Assembly: GCA_964647625.1 (NCBI GenBank)
Contig: CAZYHZ010000009.1
Coordinates: 28,442 to 92,441 of the forward strand
DNA: 64,000 nt
From: DASRJG01 sp964647625
GTDB taxonomy: Bacteria; Acidobacteriota; Polarisedimenticolia; Polarisedimenticolales; DASRJG01
Direction of reading: 5' to 3'
Shown here: positions 52,254 to 60,149 of the stretch, piece by piece
How positions within the stretch are numbered: position 1 is the first letter of the stretch
Layout of the letters: each line of letters starts with the position of its first letter
Program-made: the position numbers and the translations under genes
Notes under the pieces: model-generated
Database searches by the model: none
Seen by the model: the letters and a program-made list of their open reading frames with translations, nothing else
What the model was told of the DNA's origin: nothing

Positions 52254-52781
52254 ATGGCGGATATCGTTCAGCGCGGCACGGTCGTTCACACCTCGGGCGA
52301 GCTTCCGTCCGAGGGCTCCAAGGCGCCCGATTTCAGGCTCGTCGCGTCGGACCTGTCCGACGTCTCGCTCGCGTCGTTTCGCGGCAAGGTCAAGCTGCTC
52401 AGCATCGTCCCGAGCCTCGATACCGGCGTTTGCGCGATGTCGGCCCGGAAGTTCAACGAGCGCATCGCAGACGTCGCGGGCGCGGTCGTGCTGATCGTGT
52501 CGACGGACCTTCCGTTCGCCATGAAGCGGTTCTGCTCGACCGAGGGCCTCGATCACGTCGTCTCCTTATCGATGATGCGCGGGCGCAATTTCGCCCGCGA
52601 CTACGGCGTGCTTCTGGTCGACGGCCCTTTCGAGGGCGCCTGCGCCCGCGCGGTCGTCGTGGTCGACGCCGAGGATCGGGTCGTCTATGGCCAGATGGTC
52701 CCGGACATCTCGAGCGAGCCCGACTACGACGCCGCTCTCGCCGCCGCCCGCGACGCCGTTTCGTCCCGGAAGCTCGGCTAG
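52254..52781 (+). CDS. tpx: Thiol peroxidase, atypical 2-Cys peroxiredoxin
   Basis: A 175-residue Tpx. The peroxidatic cysteine is Cys60 in VPSLDTGVCAMSARKFN and the resolving cysteine is Cys94 in KRFCSTEGLD, at normal Tpx spacing. It reduces hydrogen and alkyl peroxides with thioredoxin. The ATG at 52254 is chosen over the GTG at 52251 because GGAGAG ends 4 bases before it. The ABC transporter gene follows after 7 bases. Confidence 0.94.
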   Translation: MADIVQRGTVVHTSGELPSEGSKAPDFRLVASDLSDVSLASFRGKVKLLSIVPSLDTGVCAMSARKFNERIADVAGAVVLIVSTDLPFAMKRFCSTEGLDHVVSLSMMRGRNFARDYGVLLVDGPFEGACARAVVVVDAEDRVVYGQMVPDISSEPDYDAALAAARDAVSSRKLG

Positions 52782-52788
52782 GCCCCTG

Positions 52789-53784
52789 ATGGATTACGCG
52801 ATCGAGGGGTTCCAGCTCGAAAAGTCGTTCGCCAAGAAGCGCTCGCTCAAGGACCTGGTCACGAAGCCGTTCCAGGATCCCGGGCGGGTGCAGGCCCTGC
52901 GCGGTGTCGATCTGCACGTGAAGCGGGGGGAAATCTTCGGCCTCCTGGGCCCCAATGGCGCCGGGAAAACGACGCTCGTCAAGATCCTCTCGTGCTTGGT
53001 GATACCCGACAGGGGGCGCGCCGTCGTCTCGGGAGTCGACGTGCGGCAAGAAGACAAGGTCAAGAAGCTGCTCGGCCTCGTGCACTCCGACGAGCGCTCG
53101 TTCTACTGGCGGCTGACCGGTCGGGAGAATCTACGTTTCTTCGCGAGGCTCTACGACGTGCCGGGGCCGAAGATCGAAAAGAGGATCGACGAATTGCTGG
53201 AAAAGGTCGATCTTGCGGAAGCGAGCACGCGCCGGTTTTCCGACTACTCGTCCGGCATGAAACAGCGATTTGCCATTGCGCGGGCATTGCTCCACGATCC
53301 GCCGATCCTGCTGATGGACGAGCCCACACGCAGCCTCGATCCCGCCGCATCGCTGTCCCTCCGCGCGCTCATCCGCGACGAGCTCAAAGGGCGAGACGGC
53401 AAGACGATCCTCCTCGCGACGCACAACCTTCACGAGGCGGAGGCCTTGTGCGATCGGATCGCCATCCTGGTCGAGGGCTCCGTGCGCCAGGTCGGCACCG
53501 TGGGCGAAGTCCGCCGGTGGGGCATCGACGACCGCCAATTCCGCCTCGAGGTGTCGGATTGGCCGAATGCCATCTCCGGCCCTTTCCGGGTCGTGACGGT
53601 CGAGCGGATCGATGGAATCCGCCGGGTGACGATCGCGATGGACGGCGATGGACGTCTGGATGATCTGCTCCGCACGGTGATGGCGCACGGCGTGACCGTC
53701 CACGCCTGCGACCGCGTCGAATCCGACCTGGAGGAGGCTTTCGCGCGGCTCATCCGCAACGAGATTGGAAAGGTTTCCGCGTGA
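52789..53784 (+). CDS. ABC transporter ATP-binding protein
   Basis: A 331-residue ATPase of the ABC-2 (DRA/CcmA/NodI) group. Walker A GPNGAGKT, signature YSSGMKQR (an SSGM variant of LSGGQ), Walker B ILLMDEPT and switch LLATHNLHEAE are all present. An extra C-terminal domain (about 245-331) carries a regulatory-like fold seen in DrrA-type exporters. Its stop overlaps the GTG of the permease gene, so they form one transporter. Substrate unknown; drug, polysaccharide or lipid export are the family options. Confidence 0.9.
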   Translation: MDYAIEGFQLEKSFAKKRSLKDLVTKPFQDPGRVQALRGVDLHVKRGEIFGLLGPNGAGKTTLVKILSCLVIPDRGRAVVSGVDVRQEDKVKKLLGLVHSDERSFYWRLTGRENLRFFARLYDVPGPKIEKRIDELLEKVDLAEASTRRFSDYSSGMKQRFAIARALLHDPPILLMDEPTRSLDPAASLSLRALIRDELKGRDGKTILLATHNLHEAEALCDRIAILVEGSVRQVGTVGEVRRWGIDDRQFRLEVSDWPNAISGPFRVVTVERIDGIRRVTIAMDGDGRLDDLLRTVMAHGVTVHACDRVESDLEEAFARLIRNEIGKVSA

Positions 53785-54587
53785 GCCGGCTGTTCCTCAA
53801 GCTGTGGGCGTTCCTCGTCCGCGACTTCCTGCAGAGCGTCTCGTACCGGTTCGCTTTCGTCTTGCAGCTCGGCGGCATGTTCTTCGCGGTCTCGGTCTTT
53901 TATTACGCGAGCCGCATGGTCAACCCGGACACGCCGGGATTGAACGGCATCGCGCCTTTTCCCTGGCTTCTCGTCGGAATCCTGTTCCAGATCTATTTCT
54001 CGACGGCGCTCTGGTCTTTCGCGGAGAAGGTTCGAACCGAACAGGTCTTGGGAACGCTCGAGGCCATGCTCGTCTCGCCGACCCCGACGTCGATCGTCAT
54101 CTTCTCGTCGACCGCGTGGGATTTCGCGTGGAGCGCTCTGCGCGTGGTCACCTATCTCGTTTTCGCCGTGTTCGTTTACGGGGTCAAGCTCGACATGGCG
54201 TCTCCGCTGGCGCTGTTCTTGGGAATCGGTCTGACGCTGCTGTCTTCGATCGGGATCGGCATGTTGTCGGCATCGTTCATCCTCTATTTCAAGAAGGGCG
54301 ATCCCATCAACCTCATCCTTTCGATGGGGTCCACGTTCTTCGGCAACGTCGTATTTCCGTCGAACGTGCTCCCGTCCGCGATGCGTGGGATCTCGAACTG
54401 GTTGCCGATGAGCTGGTCATTGGAGGTGGTTCGAGGTGCGCTGCTGAAGGGCGCGACGGTCTCCGACCTCGCGACGCCGCTCGCCCGCCTCGCCGTCGTG
54501 ACGCTCATCCTCGTGCCGGCGGGCCTGTTCGGGGCCCGCGTCGCGATCCGCAAGGCCAAGCGCGAGGGGACTCTGGTCCAGTATTGA
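53781..54587 (+). CDS. ABC-2 type transporter permease
   Basis: A 268-residue permease with six predicted membrane helices (for example FAFVLQLGGMFFAVSVFYYA, GIGLTLLSSIGIGMLSASFI). It starts with GTG inside the GTGA overlap with its ATPase. The LPMSWSLEVVRGALLKGA segment near the C-terminus is a common ABC-2 permease feature. It forms the channel half of the exporter with the preceding gene. Confidence 0.88.
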   Translation: MSRLFLKLWAFLVRDFLQSVSYRFAFVLQLGGMFFAVSVFYYASRMVNPDTPGLNGIAPFPWLLVGILFQIYFSTALWSFAEKVRTEQVLGTLEAMLVSPTPTSIVIFSSTAWDFAWSALRVVTYLVFAVFVYGVKLDMASPLALFLGIGLTLLSSIGIGMLSASFILYFKKGDPINLILSMGSTFFGNVVFPSNVLPSAMRGISNWLPMSWSLEVVRGALLKGATVSDLATPLARLAVVTLILVPAGLFGARVAIRKAKREGTLVQY

Positions 54588-54641
54588 CGTTGCCCGGGAA
54601 TTCCCGAGAGTGCTACCTTCGCGGCCATTTTGGAGTCGAAC

Positions 54642-55568
54642 ATGCGAAAGAAGATCACGGTCATCGGCGGGGGGTTCGTCGGAGAGCACGTCGCCATGGG
54701 CTGCGCGACCAAGGAGCTCGGAGACGTCGTCCTCCTCGACATCCTCGAAGGGCCGCCGCAGGGGAAGGGCCTCGACCTGTTCGAGGCCTCGCCCGTCCTC
54801 GGATTCGATTCGATGGTGCGGGGGACGAACTCCTACGACGACACCAAGGGCTCGTCGGTCGTGGTGATCACCGCCGGCGTCGCGCGCAAGCCGGGCATGA
54901 GCCGGGACGACCTTCTCAATATCAATACGAACATCGTGAAGCAGTGCGCCGAGCAGGTGAGGGCGACCTCGCCCGACGCGATCGTCATCGTCGTGTCGAA
55001 TCCGCTCGACGTGATGGCGTACGTCGCCAAGGTCGCGACCGGATTCCCGAAGCAGCGCGTCCTCGGCATGGCCGGCGTGCTCGACACCGCGCGGTACCGT
55101 TCGTTCATCGCGATGGAGCTTTCGGTCTCGGTGGAGAGCGTCAGCGCGATCGTGCTCGGCGGGCACGGAGACTCGATGGTCCCGCTTCCCCGCCTGACGA
55201 TGGTGGGGGGCGTGCCCCTGACCGAGCTGCTCCCGCAGGACAAGATCGACGCGATCGTGAAGCGCACCGCCGGGGGGGGTGCCGAGGTCGTCGCCCTGCT
55301 CAAGACCGGGTCCGCCTACTACGCCCCGGCCGCCTCCAGCGTCGAGATGGTCGAGTCGATCCTGAAGGACAAGAAGAAGATCCTCCCGTGCGCCGCGTAT
55401 CTCGAGGGTGAATACGGGATCACGGGAACCTATGTTGGAGTCCCCGTGAAGCTCGGAAGCCGAGGAATCGAGAAGGTCTACGAGGTCAAGCTCCAGGCGG
55501 CGGAGCTTCAGGCCCTTCAGGCCTCCGCAAGCGCGGTCAAGGAGCAACAGGGTAAACTAGCGCTCTGA
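54642..55568 (+). CDS. mdh: Malate dehydrogenase (LDH-like type)
   Basis: A 308-residue NAD-dependent malate dehydrogenase of the LDH-like class. ITVIGGGFVGE binds NAD. The active-site loop ARKPGMSR carries Arg82, which selects malate over lactate, and the catalytic histidine is His175 in GGHGDSMVPL. Asp151-type partner lies in GVLDTARYR. The ATG at 54642 follows TGGAG with 6-base spacing. The tail after residue 290 is helical and slightly long. The selenoprotein gene follows 18 bases later. Confidence 0.95.
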   Translation: MRKKITVIGGGFVGEHVAMGCATKELGDVVLLDILEGPPQGKGLDLFEASPVLGFDSMVRGTNSYDDTKGSSVVVITAGVARKPGMSRDDLLNINTNIVKQCAEQVRATSPDAIVIVVSNPLDVMAYVAKVATGFPKQRVLGMAGVLDTARYRSFIAMELSVSVESVSAIVLGGHGDSMVPLPRLTMVGGVPLTELLPQDKIDAIVKRTAGGGAEVVALLKTGSAYYAPAASSVEMVESILKDKKKILPCAAYLEGEYGITGTYVGVPVKLGSRGIEKVYEVKLQAAELQALQASASAVKEQQGKLAL

Positions 55569-55586
55569 TCCTGGAGCGGAGGAGAT

Positions 55587-56408
55587 ATGTCGAAGAAGAA
55601 TCGAGAGCGGCGCCTGACCGACAGCGCGCCCGAGGCCGTGGGCGGCGGTGGCGGCGGGGGGGTGGCCTGGCTGCCGGTCGTGCTGGCCGCCGGCGCTCTG
55701 GTGATCGGGTTCGTGGCCTGGACCGACGGAAAGAACTACAAGGCCGAGATGACCAAGCGCATGGTCGATCTCGACACGAAGATCAACTCGCTCCAGGTGC
55801 AAGTCGCGAACGCCGCGAAGCAGCGGCCTGCGCAACAAGGCCCCGACCCGAACAAGGTCTACACGATCAAGACCGAAGGCGCCCCGGCGGAAGGGAACGC
55901 GACGGCGCCCATCGTCATCGCCGAGTTCTCGGACTATCAGTGACCTTTCTGCTCGAGGGTCGGTCCGACTCTCGATCAGATCCAGAAGGTTTACGGCGAC
56001 AAGGTCCGGATCGTCTGGAAGAATCTGCCGCTGTCGTTCCACCCGAACGCGATGCCCGCGGCGCTCGCGGCCATGGCGGCCGGCGAGCAGGGCAAGTTCT
56101 GGGAATTCCACGACAAGGTTTTCGCGAATCAGGCGAAGATGAATCGCGACCAGTACGTCGCCTACGCGAAAGAGTTGAAGCTCGACGTCGCCAAGTTCCA
56201 GAAGTCGATGGACGACGCCAAGTTCAAGCCGCAGATCGAAGCCGACTCCAAGGAAGCCGCCTCCCTCGGCGTGACCGGGACGCCCGCGTTCTTCGTCAAT
56301 GGCCGCTACCTCTCGGGCGCGAAGCCCTTCGAGGAGTTCGCCAAGACGATCAACGAGGAGCTCAAGAAGCTCAACTTGCCGATCCCCGCGGGGGCGCCGC
56401 AATCATGA
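55587..56408 (+). CDS. DsbA-like thioredoxin-fold protein with in-frame UGA (predicted selenocysteine, U-P-F-C)
   Basis: A 273-residue membrane-anchored DsbA-family oxidoreductase, read through the TGA at 55941-55943. Residues 25-46 are a membrane helix, 50-77 a helical linker, and the thioredoxin fold starts near 90. The active site is FSDYQ-U119-P-F-C122, where relatives have C-P-F-C. The frame continues without break through RVGPTLDQIQKVYGDKV, IVWKNLPLSFHPNAMP, an inserted helical domain (AAGEQGKFWEFHDKVFA) and the cis-proline Pro233 in GVTGTPAFFVNG. Both sides of the TGA are normal family sequence, so this is one gene and not a frameshift. The AGGAG before the ATG is good. A hairpin directly after the UGA supports selenocysteine insertion. 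Confidence 0.88.
55948..55980 (+). promoter_or_regulatory. Predicted bacterial SECIS hairpin
   Basis: Within the mRNA just after the UGA codon. Stem: 55953-55961 pairs with 55967-55975 (9 bp, one G-U), then a single C/U mismatch, then 55948-55951 pairs with 55977-55980 (4 bp). The loop is GGUCC. The E. coli fdhF SECIS has a GGUCU loop at a similar distance from UGA. The hairpin also codes for protein, as bacterial SECIS elements do. Confidence 0.75.
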
Positions 56409-56412
56409 CGGA

Positions 56413-56485
56413 GGGGGACAGTCCCCTTTTTCTTACAAAGCTTCGCACCACGGAAGCTTTATAAGAAAAAGGGGACTGTCCCCCC
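56413..56485. repeat. Compact GGGGACAGTCCCC inverted-repeat element
   Basis: A 73-base hairpin. Left arm GGGGACAGTCCCCTTTTTCT, then TACAAAGCTTC; right arm is its near reverse complement (GAAGCTTTATAAGAAAAAGG, then GGACTGTCCCC), around a short loop. It fills the gap between the selenoprotein gene and glgA. With a T-run after a strong GC palindrome it may end transcription. Confidence 0.7.
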
Positions 56486-56510
56486 TTCCATCTCCCCCTA
56501 GAATCGCCGG

Positions 56511-57977
56511 ATGAGCACACGCCGGCGCATCCTCATGCTCAGTGCCGAGGTCGCTCCGTTCGCGAAAACGGGCGGGCTGGGTGACGTCGCCGGAGCGCTT
56601 CCGAAGGCGCTCGCCGCAGCGGGACACGATGTCCGTGTCGTCACGCCCGCTTACCCCGCGCAGGAGCGCGCCGCGCATTCCGGATCGGGCGGCATCACGC
56701 CGATGGCCGGGGAGCTCATCGTGCCGACCGGGGACGGACCGGTCACCGCCGGCGTCCTGCAATCGACGCTTCCGGGGAGCGAGGTTCCCGTTTACTTCAT
56801 CGCGCAGCGGAGCCTGTTCGACCGGCCAAACCTGTACGGCTACGACGACGACGCTTACCGGTTCTCCTTCTTCTGCCGGGGCGCGCTCGAGCTGACCGCG
56901 GCGCTGGGCTGGCGCGCCGACGTCGTCCACGCGCACGACTGGCACTCGGCCCCCGCCGTCATGTGGCTCGCGACGACGGGACGCGCCGACCCCCGCTTCC
57001 GCGGGATGGGAACGCTTTTCACGATCCACAACCTCGCGCACCAGGGCCGGACGTCTCGCCGCGTGGCGGAATACCTCGGCGCGTTTGCCCCTCCGCTGCT
57101 CGAGGAGAGCGGATGGGACGAGCTCAACTTCATGGCGCGCGGGATCTATCACGCGAGCCTCGTCAATACCGTCAGCCCGACGTACGCGGCCGAGATCCTG
57201 ACGCAAGACGGCGGAAGCGGCCTCGACGGATTGCTCCGAGCGAGGCACCGGGACCTTCACGGGATCCTGAACGGGCTGGATGACGTCGTGTGGAATCCGG
57301 CCACCGACCCACGGCTCGCGGCGAGCTACGATGCCGGCCACCCCGAGGCCAGGGTGCAGAACAAGCTCGCGCTGCAGGAGCGGCTCGGGCTGACCCGCGA
57401 CGAGAACGCCGCGATGGTCGCGATGGTGACGCGGCTCGACGCGCAAAAGGGCCTGGACATCACCGCCCACGTCGTTCATCTGCTGCTCAACGGCTCCGCG
57501 GGTCCCGCCCAGTTCGTGGTCCTGGGAAGCGGTGCGCGGCCCTACGAGGAAGCCTTCGCGCACCTGGCCGCCTATCACTCGAAGACGATGGGGGCGGTTC
57601 TCACGTTCGCCCCCGACCTCGCGCCGCTGATCTACGGCGGGAGCGACCTCTTCCTCATGCCTTCGCTCTTCGAGCCGTGCGGGCTCGGCCAGCTGATCGC
57701 GATGCGCTACGGAAGCGTGCCGGTGGTCCGAAGGACCGGAGGGCTCGCCGACACGGTGCAGGAGGGCGTCACCGGGTTCACGTTCGACGCGTATACCGCC
57801 GATGCGTTCTGGGGCGCGCTCCAGCGCGCGATGCTCGTCCACAACACCGACCGCGAGCGCTGGGCGGCGATCCGCCGCAACGGCATGACGGCGAGCTTCT
57901 CGTGGAGCCGTTCCGCGCGCGAGTACGAGGCTCTGTACGGCGCCGTCGTCGATCGGGAGCGTTCGGTGACCGGATGA
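56511..57977 (+). CDS. glgA: Glycogen (starch) synthase
   Basis: A 488-residue GT5 enzyme. The nucleotide-sugar motif KTGGLGDVAGALP starts at Lys19, VHAHDWHSA follows, and the C-terminal Rossmann domain has the second donor site in LFEPCGLGQLIAMRYGS and VRRTGGLADTV. It extends alpha-1,4-glucan from ADP- or UDP-glucose. Its TGA overlaps the ATG of the GH57 gene (ATGA), so the two glucan enzymes are coupled. Confidence 0.94.
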   Translation: MSTRRRILMLSAEVAPFAKTGGLGDVAGALPKALAAAGHDVRVVTPAYPAQERAAHSGSGGITPMAGELIVPTGDGPVTAGVLQSTLPGSEVPVYFIAQRSLFDRPNLYGYDDDAYRFSFFCRGALELTAALGWRADVVHAHDWHSAPAVMWLATTGRADPRFRGMGTLFTIHNLAHQGRTSRRVAEYLGAFAPPLLEESGWDELNFMARGIYHASLVNTVSPTYAAEILTQDGGSGLDGLLRARHRDLHGILNGLDDVVWNPATDPRLAASYDAGHPEARVQNKLALQERLGLTRDENAAMVAMVTRLDAQKGLDITAHVVHLLLNGSAGPAQFVVLGSGARPYEEAFAHLAAYHSKTMGAVLTFAPDLAPLIYGGSDLFLMPSLFEPCGLGQLIAMRYGSVPVVRRTGGLADTVQEGVTGFTFDAYTADAFWGALQRAMLVHNTDRERWAAIRRNGMTASFSWSRSAREYEALYGAVVDRERSVTG

Positions 57978-60082
57978 AGGCGCCGATCCGCCTCGCGCTC
58001 ATCTGGCATTTCCATCAGCCCGACTACACCGATCCTGCAACAGGCGGGGCGGCCATGCCGTGGACGCGGCTGCACGCCCTCAAGGACTACGCCGACATGG
58101 CGGCGTTCCTCGAGCGCCACCCCATGGTGCGGGCGACGTTCAACGTCGTGCCGACGCTGATCGACCAGCTCCAGGCCTTGGCCTCGGGCGGCTGCCGCCC
58201 GGACCCGTTCCTGGCCTGTGCGCTCAAGGATCCCACCGATCTCTCCCCTGAAGAGCGCGCCTACGTCATCGGTCATTTCTTCTCGTTGAACCGGGACATG
58301 ATGGCCGTGGGCTTGAAGCGGCTGCACGAGCTGCACGCGCTGCGTGGAGAGGCACCCGCCGCGGAGATCGGGCGCGCGATCGTGGAGCGCTTCGACGATC
58401 AGGCGATCCTCGATCTCCAGGTGCTGTTCCATATCGCCTGGAGCGGCCCGCTGCTCCAGGCCGATCCTCTGATCGCCGCTCTTCGCGCGCGCGGGCGCGG
58501 GTTCACCGCGGAGGACAAGCGCGCGCTGTTCGCCCGGCATCAGGCGTTCCTCACCGACGTCATTCCGAGATGGCGGAGGTTGTACGACGCCGAGCAGATC
58601 GAGATCTCGATCACGCCGTACTACCACCCGATCCTCCCGCTCGTGTGCGATCTCCGGTCGGCGCTCGAGGCGCTCCCCGATCTGCGCCTGCCGGCGACCG
58701 CGTTTCGCCATCCCGAGGATGCGACGTTCCAGCTCTCGCGCGGGATGGAAGCGTTCGCGTCGGCGTTCGGACGGAAGGCCATCGGCGGCTGGCCGTCCGA
58801 AGGCGCGATCTCGGAAGAGGCGCTGCGCCGGATGGGGGAGGCGGGCTATCGCTGGGCCGCGAGCGACGAGGACGTCCTGTTCGCGTCCCTCCGGGAAGAG
58901 CTGCCGGAGGACCCGCGCGCGAAGGAGGCGCGCCGGGCCGAAATCGTCTACCGGCCCTGGCGACTCCGCGACGGCCCGGTCCTGCTGTTCCGCGATCACG
59001 ATCTTTCGGACCGGATCGGATTCGTGTACGCGCGCCGCGCGCCGGACGACGCGGCCCGCGACTTCGTCTCTCGGCTGCTCCACATCCGCGAGATCCTTCC
59101 CGACGATGGGACGCGCTACGTCGTCAGCGTGATCCTGGACGGCGAGAACGCGTGGGAGCACTACCCCGAGCACGCCGCGCCGTTCTTCGACGCTCTGTAC
59201 GGCGCGCTGGCGACCGAGCCCGGGATCGAGACCGTCACCGCGTCCGAGGCGGCCTCCCCGGAATCGGCGCGCGCGCTGCCGCGCGTTGCCGCCGGCTCGT
59301 GGATCTACCGCAACCTCGCGACGTGGGTCGGCCATCCGGAAAAGAATCGAGCGTGGGAATTGTTGACCGCCGCGCGGGACGCCGTTGCCGGGGCGCGCGG
59401 AGCGCCGCAATGGGACGATCCGGCGTGGCGGGCGATCTTCGCGGCGGAAGGGAGCGACTGGTTCTGGTGGTACGGCGACGACCATCCGACGGAATACGGC
59501 GCCGAGTTCGACGCCGGATTTCGCGACAAGCTGCGGGGAGCGTACGCGGCGGCCGGCCTTCCCGTGCCTTCTGGAATCGACGAGCCGATCCGGAAGGTGA
59601 AGCCCCGCGGCCTGACCGCGCCGACCGGCCCCGTGCGCGCGACGCTCGACGGCCGGATCGGCGACTACTTCGAATGGCGGACGGCGGGGCGCGTGCCGTC
59701 CGTGTTCGGCGCGATGCACTCTGCGGTCCCGTTCGTGCGCGACCTCTATTTCGGGACCGACGGGTCGGACCTGTTCGTGCGGCTCGACCCGATCGAGGAG
59801 GGCGCTCTCGCCGGCACGACGGTCGCGGTTCGCACGCCGGAGGTGCCGCGCGAGCCCCTCGAAGTGCCGGCCGGCGCGAGCGCGGGTTCCTTCCGCAGCG
59901 CCGTCGATCGCGTGCTGGAGCTGTCCGTCCCGCTCGCGAGTCTCCGCGGCGCCGAGCCCCGCGTTCGGTTCGCGATCGAGGTGCGCTCCGCCGAAGGCCG
60001 GACGCAGCGCATCCCCGCCGACGGTTTCATCGACCTTCCGGCCACCGAAGACGACCCCTCCCGCTACGACTGGTCGGTGTAG
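57974..60082 (+). CDS. GH57 family glycoside hydrolase / glucanotransferase
   Basis: A 702-residue GH57 protein. WHFHQPDY near residue 11 is the first conserved motif. The nucleophile is Glu276 in GGWPSEGAIS, and the acid/base Asp389 lies in LDGENAWEHY. After the barrel there is a beta-sandwich from about 540 (LDGRIGDYFEW). GH57 enzymes include alpha-amylases, 4-alpha-glucanotransferases and branching enzymes. The overlap with glgA favours a role in glycogen shaping or mobilisation. The TAG stop codon is the first three bases of a GGGGACAG repeat. Confidence 0.9.
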   Translation: MKAPIRLALIWHFHQPDYTDPATGGAAMPWTRLHALKDYADMAAFLERHPMVRATFNVVPTLIDQLQALASGGCRPDPFLACALKDPTDLSPEERAYVIGHFFSLNRDMMAVGLKRLHELHALRGEAPAAEIGRAIVERFDDQAILDLQVLFHIAWSGPLLQADPLIAALRARGRGFTAEDKRALFARHQAFLTDVIPRWRRLYDAEQIEISITPYYHPILPLVCDLRSALEALPDLRLPATAFRHPEDATFQLSRGMEAFASAFGRKAIGGWPSEGAISEEALRRMGEAGYRWAASDEDVLFASLREELPEDPRAKEARRAEIVYRPWRLRDGPVLLFRDHDLSDRIGFVYARRAPDDAARDFVSRLLHIREILPDDGTRYVVSVILDGENAWEHYPEHAAPFFDALYGALATEPGIETVTASEAASPESARALPRVAAGSWIYRNLATWVGHPEKNRAWELLTAARDAVAGARGAPQWDDPAWRAIFAAEGSDWFWWYGDDHPTEYGAEFDAGFRDKLRGAYAAAGLPVPSGIDEPIRKVKPRGLTAPTGPVRATLDGRIGDYFEWRTAGRVPSVFGAMHSAVPFVRDLYFGTDGSDLFVRLDPIEEGALAGTTVAVRTPEVPREPLEVPAGASAGSFRSAVDRVLELSVPLASLRGAEPRVRFAIEVRSAEGRTQRIPADGFIDLPATEDDPSRYDWSV

Positions 60083-60110
60083 GGGACAGTCCCCTTTTTC
60101 TTACAAATTC
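60080..60110. repeat. Single arm of the TAGGGGACAGTCCCC repeat
   Basis: TAGGGGACAGTCCCC followed by TTTTTCTTACAAATTC, the same as one arm of the element at 17703-17920, with no second arm nearby. It supplies the stop codon of the GH57 gene. Confidence 0.65.
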
Positions 60111-60149
60111 GTCGAGCGCGCCTAGAATGCGCGGCGCGGAGGATTGCAG

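Noticed and set aside
55940..56464. Frameshift or separate small gene as the explanation for the broken DsbA gene
   Set aside because: The frame is the same on both sides of the TGA, and no inserted or deleted base is needed; only one codon is non-standard.
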